Assembly (NCBI GenBank): GCA_946619625.1
Contig: CAMOMF010000036.1
Span: 1 to 13,508 of the forward strand
Direction of reading: 5' to 3'
Length of the DNA: 13,508 nt
Source: an uncultured Bacteroidales bacterium
GTDB lineage: Bacteria; Bacteroidota; Bacteroidia; Bacteroidales; Paludibacteraceae
Shown here: positions 8,316 through 13,508 of the stretch, piece by piece
Layout: the number at the start of each line of letters is the position of its first letter
Numbering within the stretch: position 1 is the first letter of the stretch
Notes under the pieces: generated by a model
Told to the model about the DNA's origin: nothing
The model's input: only the letters and a program-made list of their open reading frames with translations
The model's database searches: none
Position numbers and translations under genes: made by a program

Positions 8316-8347
8316 CAAAGTTACAACTTTTTTCTGACATATGCAAA
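8316..8347 (-). promoter_or_regulatory. Bacteroides-type promoter of malQ
   Basis: On the minus strand TTTG (8347-8344) is followed after exactly 20 nt by TAACTTTG (8323-8316). This is a full match to the -33/-7 consensus TTTG-N(19-21)-TAnnTTTG of the Bacteroidota primary sigma factor. Transcription should start at about 8308-8312, giving a 5' leader of about 85-90 nt. It is the strongest promoter in the window and probably drives malQ and possibly the genes behind it. Confidence 0.85.
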
Positions 8348-8375
8348 TAAAATGCGAGAAAAGTGTGGTTTTGTA

Positions 8376-8396
8376 CCCAAAAACACCACTTTTGGG
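8376..8396. promoter_or_regulatory. Dyad upstream of the malQ promoter, possible operator
   Basis: CCCAAAA (8376-8382) and TTTTGGG (8390-8396) form perfect 7-bp arms around a 7-nt centre, about 30 nt upstream of the -33 box. Position and symmetry suit a binding site for a dimeric regulator. No regulator gene is in the window, so this is inference only. Confidence 0.35.
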
Positions 8397-8465
8397 GCAA
8401 GAGACCTATGCATGAAGTATGCAAGATAGTCGCATCCTCGTTCGTAAAAGAGTCCCTAATTGTGT

Positions 8466-8556
8466 GGGATCTGATCCGGCGTAATGGACAAAGAAGGACC
8501 GGACTGGCAGTCCGGGAAACTACCAAGAAATAATGGCGGAATCTGATTCCGCGTAA
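8466..8556. repeat. Cluster of three sister REP-like hairpins
   Basis: Three short palindromes of the same design (a core of about 13 nt with a 3-nt loop) follow one another: GGATCTGATCC (8467-8477, 4-bp arms), CCGGACTGGCAGTCCGG (8499-8515, 7-bp arms) and GCGGAATCTGATTCCGC (8536-8552, 7-bp arms). The first and third are related beyond the hairpin: 16 of 19 positions match from 8466 and 8538, including the trailing GCGTAA. They resemble repetitive extragenic palindromes; whether they recur in the genome cannot be seen here. Confidence 0.6.
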
Positions 8557-8562
8557 AGGAAG

Positions 8563-8597
8563 AAAAAAAGCGGCGGAACTTGAGTGCTTCGCCGCTT
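8563..8597 (-). terminator. Intrinsic terminator of the LRR gene
   Basis: On the minus strand AAGCGGCG (8597-8590) pairs perfectly with CGCCGCTT (8575-8568) around a 14-nt loop, and a T-tract follows (A-run 8563-8569 on the plus strand). It lies 26 nt past the stop codon of the LRR gene and should separate that gene from malQ. Confidence 0.9.
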
Positions 8598-8623
8598 GAG
8601 TTAAATCGTTTTGGAATTTGGTA

Positions 8624-9793
8624 CTATTCTATCTTCTTGCCAGTAACCTCGTAGCGAATGCCGTCTGGGAGGAGGATGTAGAGTTGGCCGTTTTCGATAA
8701 TCTTACGAATGGAAGTGGTTGTGCTATTTGTGTTGGTGAGAGACGTCCCTTCATGTGAAGCACCTACGATGTTCAGTTGACCCCACAACGTATCTGCCTG
8801 ATACGCGTTAACGCTTGCGTCTGGTACGTAAACCGGCATAGAGCGACTTACTTTGTCGAAGGTTTTGCTATCAATAGTCGGCGGAAAGGCTGCGTCTACA
8901 TACATCTTGGTCATGCGCGAACAACTGGCAAAGGCTTGGTCACCAAGTTGTTGTGTTGTGGAAGGAAGGGTTACCTCATTGAGATAAGCGCAGCCATAGA
9001 ATGCCGCATAGCCTATCTCCGTTACCCCCTCGGGGATGGTGATATTCTGCAGTTGCAGACATTGGAAGAACGCCCAGTTGCCTATGCGGCTAAGATTCTC
9101 TCCGTTGAAAGTTACGGTGTTGAGCATTCGGCAGTTTTCAAAGGCGCGATCACCTATCTCTTGCACAGAAGCAGGTATTTCTATATTTTTCAGATTGACA
9201 CATTCTGCGAGAGCCATATAATCCAACAGTTCCAATCCATCCGGCAAAAACAGTGTATCCAAGCGGTAGCAGTCATATAGTGCTCGGATTGGCAGGGTTG
9301 TATTGGTTACGCCGGAGAGCTCAAGATATGAAAGGTATGAGGCGGAAAGTCGCAAGCGGTCAAAGGCATCGTTATCCACTCCTCCTCCATTTATAACCAC
9401 ATGTTTCAAACGGTTGGGGAGCGTGTAAATCATACTTATGTCAGGTACTTCTAAATATGCAAGACTGTCACAACCGTGAATTGCCCGATATCCAACTGAG
9501 GTCACAGTTTTGGGAACAATGAGAGATTTCAAACGGGTGCAGCCGGCAAAAGCATATTCGTCAATTTTCCAAACGGTGTATGGTATGTTTTGATAGGTGA
9601 TAGTCTCCGGAATGATTACTTCGGTATAATCCTGATACGCATAATAATCATTATTATCCCGCGTTAAGATGGCCGTCGAATCAGCGATTTTGAGATTGTA
9701 GTATAAACCATCTATCATCACATTGGACGCATGTAATGTTCCAAAACAGGTAAGTGTCAGTATAAAAGCCAATACCAGTGAGTTGTTTTTCAT
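8624..9793 (-). CDS. BspA-like leucine-rich-repeat (LRR_5) secreted protein
   Basis: A 389-residue exported protein. Residues 1-22 form a Sec signal peptide (basic start, hydrophobic core, probable cleavage after LHA). Residues about 55-345 hold TpLRR/BspA-type repeats of about 23 residues, for example the blocks around LKNIEIPASVQEIGDRAF (201-218) and LQNITIPEGVTEIGYAAF (248-265). The array closes with MPVYVPDASVNAYQADTLWG, the usual end of BspA arrays. After a Ser/Thr-rich linker (about 348-361) comes a tail of about 28 residues with ENGQLYILLPDGIRYEVTG, resembling the short C-terminal tails seen on many Prevotella-type LRR proteins. Such proteins are surface or secreted adhesins. It looks more AT-rich than its neighbours, though I did not compute this. 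It lies 48 nt behind the transpeptidase-like gene and ends at a strong terminator. Confidence 0.9.
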   Translation of the reverse strand: MKNNSLVLAFILTLTCFGTLHASNVMIDGLYYNLKIADSTAILTRDNNDYYAYQDYTEVIIPETITYQNIPYTVWKIDEYAFAGCTRLKSLIVPKTVTSVGYRAIHGCDSLAYLEVPDISMIYTLPNRLKHVVINGGGVDNDAFDRLRLSASYLSYLELSGVTNTTLPIRALYDCYRLDTLFLPDGLELLDYMALAECVNLKNIEIPASVQEIGDRAFENCRMLNTVTFNGENLSRIGNWAFFQCLQLQNITIPEGVTEIGYAAFYGCAYLNEVTLPSTTQQLGDQAFASCSRMTKMYVDAAFPPTIDSKTFDKVSRSMPVYVPDASVNAYQADTLWGQLNIVGASHEGTSLTNTNSTTTSIRKIIENGQLYILLPDGIRYEVTGKKIE

Positions 9794-9820
9794 ATATATT
9801 ATATTTTCAATTGTTGGGTG

Positions 9821-9852
9821 TAAAGTTACAGCTTTTTTGTATTAGTGAATAC
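9821..9852 (-). promoter_or_regulatory. Weak candidate promoter of the LRR gene
   Basis: TAACTTTA (9828-9821, minus strand) matches TAnnTTTG in all but the last base and lies 28 nt upstream of the LRR start. The expected -33 position, 20 nt further up, reads GTAT rather than TTTG. It could give independent expression of the LRR gene, but read-through from the transpeptidase gene is equally possible. Confidence 0.3.
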
Positions 9853-10507
9853 TGATACGGAGGCGGCTGTCCGAGTGAACAAGTACATTGCGCATGAACT
9901 CTTCATCCAATGCCACACAACCTGCAGTATAGGGGTTCGGACCTTTGCAATGAACATAGATACATGAACCTAAACCTACGATTCCATCGGGATTATACGA
10001 TATCGCAAGACCATAATTGTAATGGGGTACATAGTCGATAATATGCTCGCCGTTGCAGTTGGGGTGGTGCACAACGGCTGTGTCAATCATCTGGTTGTAG
10101 TAGCAGGAGTCTGCACAGCCGAAAATACTGGACGTAGCCTGAATATAGGGCAATCCCGTTCCCGGGTCAGGCAGAATACCAAAAGCGGTGTTGGCGGTAA
10201 ACTCACCAACAGGCGTTTTCATGTCACCCTCTTTCTGTTTACCCAAACCGTTTTTACCGATGAAAACGGCGCCTTCCTCTACCAAATTCCACGCACCATC
10301 TTCTTTTACATAAAACTCTGCCACCGCATTCGAACCCTCCGTATGTTTGACCAGCAGCAGTTGTTGCACCGTGTCCCCTGGCAGATAAGAGTCCATTATC
10401 TGCGTCCATTGGTCCGGTTTATGACAAGAAGAGAAAAATACCGAAATGATGACCGCTCCCCAAGCTGCCATGCTCAGAAAGCCTGATAAGAAAGAGTTCC
10501 GTTTCAT
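9842..10507 (-). CDS. L,D-transpeptidase (YkuD-type) lipoprotein
   Basis: Starting at ATG 10507-10505 the protein has 221 residues and a lipoprotein signal (MKRNSFLSGF, hydrophobic stretch, then FFSSC with Cys at residue 28), so it should be anchored at the periplasmic side. The YkuD domain shows GKNGLGKQKEGDMKTPVGEF (84-103; family pattern GxGK-KEGDxKTPxGxF) and, near the C-terminus, His186 followed by TAGCVAL with the probable catalytic Cys197. YkuD proteins form 3-3 peptidoglycan cross-links or attach proteins to peptidoglycan; the exact role here is unknown. A longer in-frame start at 10552 adds 15 residues encoded by the tandem repeat and would bury the signal peptide, so it is not preferred. 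Thr replaces the common Ser two residues before the Gly-Cys pair. The gene follows tcdA at a repeat-filled junction. Confidence 0.85.
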   Translation of the reverse strand: MKRNSFLSGFLSMAAWGAVIISVFFSSCHKPDQWTQIMDSYLPGDTVQQLLLVKHTEGSNAVAEFYVKEDGAWNLVEEGAVFIGKNGLGKQKEGDMKTPVGEFTANTAFGILPDPGTGLPYIQATSSIFGCADSCYYNQMIDTAVVHHPNCNGEHIIDYVPHYNYGLAISYNPDGIVGLGSCIYVHCKGPNPYTAGCVALDEEFMRNVLVHSDSRLRISIH

Positions 10508-10571
10508 ATTCTGATTATTTGTTCTGTAATATACTTCATTTGTTCTACTCATATACTGATCATTTGTTCTG
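10504..10571 (-). repeat. Three head-to-tail copies of a 22-23 nt unit at the tcdA/transpeptidase junction
   Basis: Contiguous copies lie at 10549-10571 (23 nt), 10527-10548 (22 nt) and 10504-10526 (23 nt). On the minus strand each begins with a form of CAGAACAAATGA, differing by one or two bases, and ends with a form of AGTATATGA. The first copy supplies the tcdA stop codon; the first and third each end in ATGA and supply an in-frame ATG 45 nt apart. The array therefore fills the whole gene junction. Confidence 0.85.
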
Positions 10572-11249
10572 AATGATAAATGATGCCAGCGTCAGCCCGA
10601 AAACGGCAGTAATATGCATCATGCTGCCTTTGACACCATTGGTCTCAACCAATTCGTCGGAAAACACGCATCGGAACTTCTTGGCGGGGAAACGCTGCAT
10701 TTTCTTGAACCGGGTGCGCAACGCCTTGGCGAGGGGGCAACTATGCACTTTCCAGAACTCAGCCGTCTGTATGCGCTGAGGGTCCAGTTTGCGCGCTGCA
10801 CCCATCGACGATAAAAGGGTGGTGTCAGCAAGTGCCGTTACTGCAAGTATGAGGGCGGCTTTGTCCTCCAACGAGTCAATGGCATCAATCACGTAATCGT
10901 ACTGCTCCAAATGGAAAGAATCAGCGTTGGAATCGTGGAAAGCCGCTACTTTGGCATCTATCTGTGCCTGCGGATTGATGGTGAGAAAACGCTCGCGAAG
11001 CACCTCGGCTTTGGCTCGACCCACCGTGGCGACTGTAGCGGGCAATTGACGGTTGATGTTCGAGTAGCACACCTCGTCCGGATCAACCAATGTCACGGTG
11101 CCTACACCCGAGCGCACCAACGCCTCTGCGCACCACGAACCCACGCCGCCCACGCCGAACACTATCACCTTGGTACGCCTCAGACGCTCCATGTTGTCCT
11201 CGCCTATCAGCGCAACCGTACGGGAGAATATATCTGCAGGTGTTTCCAT
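10560..11249 (-). CDS. tcdA: tRNA threonylcarbamoyladenosine dehydratase (TcdA/CsdL)
   Basis: A 229-residue E1-like (ThiF-family) enzyme that uses ATP to cyclise t6A at tRNA position 37 to ct6A. Visible features: the nucleotide-binding loop FGVGGVGSW (31-39), TLVDPDEV (53-60), SNINRQLPA (63-71), VGRAKAEVL (76-84), VIDAIDSLEDKAAL (120-133) and a C-terminal CVFSDE. The layout follows E. coli TcdA. The start METPADIF at 11249 is chosen because it gives the usual N-terminus of the family and overlaps the upstream stop codon as TAATG. A start at 11318 would add 23 residues that overlap the preceding gene and do not look native. The last codons and the stop lie in the first copy of the tandem repeat. 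MoeB/ThiF paralogues are the alternative, but the sequence fits TcdA better. Confidence 0.93.
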   Translation of the reverse strand: METPADIFSRTVALIGEDNMERLRRTKVIVFGVGGVGSWCAEALVRSGVGTVTLVDPDEVCYSNINRQLPATVATVGRAKAEVLRERFLTINPQAQIDAKVAAFHDSNADSFHLEQYDYVIDAIDSLEDKAALILAVTALADTTLLSSMGAARKLDPQRIQTAEFWKVHSCPLAKALRTRFKKMQRFPAKKFRCVFSDELVETNGVKGSMMHITAVFGLTLASFIIQNK

Positions 11250-12481
11250 TAGTGGAAGAAAATATATGCCAGTATAATGGATGACAAAATACCGATGAAA
11301 TCGGCAATTAGGCCACATACCACCGCATAGCGCGTGTTCTTGATATTTACCGAGCCGAAATAGACTGCAAGGATGTAGAACGTGGTATCTGTGGAGCCCT
11401 GAACGATGGATACCAGTCGTCCGACGAATGAGTCAGCACCATATGTCGCCATTGCGTCCACCATCAGTCCTCTGGCACCTCCCCCCGAGAGCGGGCGCAT
11501 CAGTGCTGTGGGCAGCGCGGGAACAAAATCGGTGTTCAGACCCAGGGCGGCAAAGCACCAACCTATACCGTTTACCAGCAGATCCATCGCTCCGGAAGCG
11601 CGAAACATACCCACTGCCACCAAGATGGCTATCAGGTAAGGAATAATCCCCACTGCGGTTCCAAAACCCTCTTTAGCGCCTTCGATGAAGGCGTCATACA
11701 CGTTGATTTTTGCCGTCATCGCCTGTATGATAAACCAGCAGATGAGTCCCAACAGCAGGATGGAAGAAATGGCGGTACTCCATGTGTTGAATGTCTCTTT
11801 GGACACCACCATCGCCGCCCAGATAATCACGCCCACAAAAGCGCAAATACCCAGAATAGTACCGATGAAAACGGGCTGAAACAGGTTGATTCGCTGCGCA
11901 ATGGCTACCGAGATAATGCCGGCCATGGCGGCACAGAAAGTGGCTATCAAAATAGGCAGAAAGACATCGGCAGGGTTCGCGGCACCCATCTGGGCGCGAT
12001 ATACCATGATACTGACAGGTACCAGGGTCAGACCACTGGTCACCAACACGAGGAACATAATCATGGCATTGGACGCCTTGCTTTTGTCGGGATTCAGTTC
12101 CTGCAGTTCCTTCATAGCCTTCAGACCCATGGGGGGGGCGGCGTTGTCTATGCCAATCATGGTGGCGGCAAGGTTCATGAACATCGAGCCGATGGCAGGA
12201 TGGTCCTTGGGGACATCAGGGAACAGGCGACTGAAGAAAGGCGATACCGCGCGACTCATCTTGTTAATAACTCCGCCTTTTTCACCAATACGCATGATGC
12301 CCATCCACAAAGACAGAACCCCCGTCAAACCCAACGAAATCTCGAAGCCGGTCTTGGCAGACGAGAATGTGGATTGCAGGATGGCATCAAAAACATCCAC
12401 TTGACCGAAAAAAGCCATTTGCACCACACCCATCAGTACCGCAATGAGTATCAGACCTATCCAAATATAATTGAGAACCAT
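11249..12481 (-). CDS. Fused SpmA-SpmB nucleoside-recognition (Gate) membrane protein
   Basis: A 410-residue polytopic inner-membrane protein made of two Gate/nucleoside-recognition halves. The N-terminal half is SpmA-like (SLWMGIMRIGEKGG at about 57-70; the signature NLAATMIGIDNAAPPMG at 103-119). The C-terminal half is SpmB-like (GAKEGFGTAVGIIPYL at 268-283; PTALMRPLSGGGARG at 324-338; QGSTDTTFYILAVYFGSV at 361-378). In Bacillus, SpmA and SpmB are separate proteins needed for spore-core dehydration. Fused homologues occur in non-sporulating Bacteroidota, where their role is unknown; transport is plausible because the domain is related to concentrative nucleoside transporters. Its TAA stop overlaps the tcdA ATG. 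A C8 run (12131-12138) encodes part of the conserved AAPP motif. Upstream there is only the tandem array, with no recognisable promoter. Confidence 0.92.
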   Translation of the reverse strand: MVLNYIWIGLILIAVLMGVVQMAFFGQVDVFDAILQSTFSSAKTGFEISLGLTGVLSLWMGIMRIGEKGGVINKMSRAVSPFFSRLFPDVPKDHPAIGSMFMNLAATMIGIDNAAPPMGLKAMKELQELNPDKSKASNAMIMFLVLVTSGLTLVPVSIMVYRAQMGAANPADVFLPILIATFCAAMAGIISVAIAQRINLFQPVFIGTILGICAFVGVIIWAAMVVSKETFNTWSTAISSILLLGLICWFIIQAMTAKINVYDAFIEGAKEGFGTAVGIIPYLIAILVAVGMFRASGAMDLLVNGIGWCFAALGLNTDFVPALPTALMRPLSGGGARGLMVDAMATYGADSFVGRLVSIVQGSTDTTFYILAVYFGSVNIKNTRYAVVCGLIADFIGILSSIILAYIFFH

Positions 12482-12488
12482 CTTATTT

Positions 12489-12598
12489 ACAATTTAACAG
12501 CTTAACAATTTAGCAGCTTAACAATTTAACACCTTAACAATTAACAGCTTAATAATTTAATACCTTAACAATTTAACGATTTAACGTTTTAACATAAT
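12489..12598 (-). repeat. 8/16-nt tandem repeat filling the rnhA-spm spacer
   Basis: On the plus strand six copies of a unit near ACAATTTAACAGCTTA run without a break: 12489-12504, 12505-12520, 12521-12536, 12537-12551 (one base short), 12552-12567 and 12568-12583, followed by decayed remnants. On the minus strand the unit splits into two related octamers, TTAAATTG and TTAAGCTG, so the basic period is 8 nt. The array ends a few bases before both genes and occupies nearly the entire 120-nt spacer. Confidence 0.9.
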
Positions 12599-12601
12599 TA
12601 G

Positions 12602-13276
12602 TTATTTTCTTCCGAAGTCAGCGGGAATCTCACCCCAACGGTCGGTGTCCCACTTAAGCAGCGGATTGCGATATGTGTTGACACTAAGCCAACTCTCCGC
12701 CCTTTGCATCAGGTCGAAAAGCCGTTTGTTTTCCTCCGTTTGAGCCAGTTTGGTGCCGCAATGCCGTTTCCTCACCCACGACAAAGCGGTGCGGCTGTCT
12801 GAATAGACGGGTAAGGTCAGCAGGTGTTCCGCATCGGCAGGACGTTGTGCCGCCTGTTGCTTCAGCAACGCCAACACATGCACGATGGCAAGAAACTCTG
12901 CGATATTGTTTGTCCCCCCCGCTGCCGGACCAAAATGGAAAATCTCTTTGCCCGTGGCAGTGTCCACGCCTCGGTACTCCATTTGCCCGGGGTTGCCCGA
13001 ACAGGCTCCGTCCACCGACAAAGACGGCATAACCGGTCTCTCACCTTGGGGTAAAGAGCAGAAATCAGGTTTGCCTGTCCGTGCCTTGGCTGCGTGCACT
13101 ATATACTTGGCAGAATCTTCCAGAAGAGCCTTCGAAGCCTCTTCCCGCGTGGAAAAACTCTTGTACTTGGCTCCCTCTACACCTTTCACTTGCGCCTCGC
13201 ATTCTGTCCAAGAATCGTACACTCCCGGCTCCTTGCCGAACCAAACCGTGTAATATTTTTGCCTTTTTGTACTCAA
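12602..13276 (-). CDS. Ribonuclease H with N-terminal viroplasmin-like domain
   Basis: A 224-residue RNase H1-type endonuclease that degrades the RNA strand of RNA-DNA hybrids. The N-terminal viroplasmin/hybrid-binding domain spans about 8-52 (KYYTVWFGKEPGVYDSW, then KYKSFSTREEA). The catalytic domain starts at about 85 and retains SVDGACSGNPG (Asp89), NNIAEF (Glu127) and YSDSRTALSW (Asp160). The C-terminal WDTDRWGEIPADFGRK block probably supplies the fourth carboxylate (Asp220). The length is normal for the Bacteroidota form. It is preceded by a TAATTTTG -7 element and followed only by the tandem array; no hairpin terminator is seen. Note the G7 run on the coding strand at 12914-12920, encoding the Gly-Gly of AAGGTNN. 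Confidence 0.93.
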   Translation of the reverse strand: MSTKRQKYYTVWFGKEPGVYDSWTECEAQVKGVEGAKYKSFSTREEASKALLEDSAKYIVHAAKARTGKPDFCSLPQGERPVMPSLSVDGACSGNPGQMEYRGVDTATGKEIFHFGPAAGGTNNIAEFLAIVHVLALLKQQAAQRPADAEHLLTLPVYSDSRTALSWVRKRHCGTKLAQTEENKRLFDLMQRAESWLSVNTYRNPLLKWDTDRWGEIPADFGRK

Positions 13277-13322
13277 AATGGAGAGGATTTAACGTAAAAA
13301 ATGCCCAAAAGCGACTCTTTAA

Positions 13323-13358
13323 CTTGCAAAATTAAAATAAATGTTGTAACTTTGCAGC
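13323..13358. promoter_or_regulatory. Back-to-back -7 elements in a dyad upstream of the RNase H gene
   Basis: On the minus strand TAATTTTG (13334-13327) is a perfect TAnnTTTG element about 50 nt upstream of the RNase H start; its -33 position reads GCTG, a poor match. On the plus strand TAACTTTG (13347-13354) is also perfect, with CTTG 20 nt upstream (13323-13326). The two are mirror images around about 13340. The minus-strand element is the likely RNase H promoter; the plus-strand one would transcribe antisense to the tRNA. Confidence 0.5.
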
Positions 13359-13373
13359 GGCAAACGAAAAAAG

Positions 13374-13445
13374 TAGCTCCTCCGGGAATCGAACCCGGAT
13401 CTAAAGTTTAGGAAACTCGTATTCTATCCGTTGAACTAAGGAGCC
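13374..13445 (-). tRNA. tRNA-Arg (anticodon CCT)
   Basis: A 72-nt cloverleaf can be folded. The acceptor arms GGCTCCT and AGGAGCT pair over 7 bp with a terminal G-U, and the discriminator is A. The D stem is GTTC/GAAT, the anticodon loop is TTCCTAA (anticodon CCT, reading AGG), the variable loop has 4 nt, and the T arm is CCGGG-TTCGATT-CCCGG. The outer pair of the anticodon stem (C27-T43) is mismatched and the next is G-T, so that stem is weak. CCA is not encoded. A T6 run follows directly after the 3' end (A-run 13367-13372 on the plus strand) and may end transcription. No promoter is recognisable in the remaining 63 bases to the right edge. Confidence 0.92.
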
Positions 13446-13508
13446 TCTTTCCCGTGAATGCGAATGTCGCGGGTCACCCGATGACGGGGTATTTTTCGAA
13501 AGCCGCTG

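Larger units (their letters stand above)
8223..8623. other. Intergenic control region between the LRR gene and malQ
   Basis: This is the only gene-free stretch above 300 bases. Read leftwards it contains the intrinsic terminator of the LRR gene (8563-8597), three short hairpins of shared design (8467-8552), a dyad (8376-8396), the malQ promoter (8316-8347), and a leader with two exclusive inverted repeats (8283-8313) followed by an A-rich, probably unstructured stretch up to the malQ start. A 93-codon open frame on the minus strand crosses the promoter and hairpins and looks non-coding. Confidence 0.75.

Noticed and set aside
8245..8526. Minus-strand open frame of 93 codons in the malQ upstream gap
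   Set aside because: It runs through two hairpins, the perfect malQ promoter and the leader, and its composition (Cys, Thr, Arg mix) shows no domain or signal.
8466..8556. Possible CRISPR remnant or insertion-sequence ends
   Set aside because: The palindromes differ from one another, no transposase or target duplication is present, and the spacing is irregular; REP-like elements fit better.
10508..10552. Longer start for the transpeptidase-like lipoprotein
   Set aside because: The extra 15 residues come from the tandem repeat and would push the lipoprotein signal inward. The shorter start is preferred, though use of the longer one cannot be excluded.
11250..11318. Upstream in-frame start adding 23 residues to TcdA
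   Set aside because: The extension lies inside the spm fusion gene and does not resemble TcdA N-termini; the TAATG overlap at 11249 gives the expected start.
12489..12598. Possible CRISPR array
   Set aside because: The units are contiguous, with no unique spacers between them and no cas genes nearby; it is a simple tandem repeat.
13446..13508. Short GC-rich inverted repeats at the right edge (CCCG/CGGG sets)
   Set aside because: The arms are only 4-5 bp, overlap each other, and no tRNA fold or clear terminator could be built before the window ends.

Overview
The window looks like chromosomal DNA from a member of the Bacteroidales (Bacteroidota), GC roughly 50%. Four things point there. An SprE/PorW-type accessory lipoprotein of the type IX secretion system is present, and so is a BspA-like leucine-rich-repeat surface protein. 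The RNase H carries an N-terminal viroplasmin-like domain and the GH77 enzyme has tandem CBM20 domains. The best promoter matches the Bacteroides-type TTTG / TAnnTTTG consensus, and Shine-Dalgarno sequences are not evident. Genus cannot be fixed by eye; a Prevotellaceae-like or other gut/rumen lineage is plausible.

All eleven recognisable genes (ten proteins, one tRNA) lie on the minus strand, so transcription runs from right to left. Right edge: tRNA-Arg(CCT), then rnhA-like RNase H, then an intergenic spacer made almost entirely of an 8/16-nt tandem repeat. Next comes a probable unit of a fused SpmA-SpmB membrane protein, TcdA (ct6A dehydratase, TAATG overlap) and an L,D-transpeptidase-like lipoprotein. 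The TcdA/transpeptidase junction contains three head-to-tail copies of a 22-23 nt sequence. A BspA-like LRR protein follows and ends at a strong intrinsic terminator.

The only gap above 300 bases (8223-8623) holds that terminator, three sister short hairpins, a dyad, and a textbook promoter for malQ whose leader can fold in two exclusive ways. Left of it is a closely spaced series: malQ (4-alpha-glucanotransferase), a DUF1295/steroid-reductase-like membrane protein, tsaB (t6A synthesis), galK, galM and sprE/porW (running off the left edge). Spacings are 72, 8, 4, 19 and 0 nt, which suggests one long transcript or a few nested ones. It combines maltodextrin and galactose use with tRNA modification and protein secretion.

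No mobile element, CRISPR array or obvious defence system was found. The most interesting material is small-scale: the in-frame TGA-TTG junction between galM and sprE, the tandem repeats at gene junctions, the hairpin family, the malQ leader, and the short C-terminal tail of the LRR protein.
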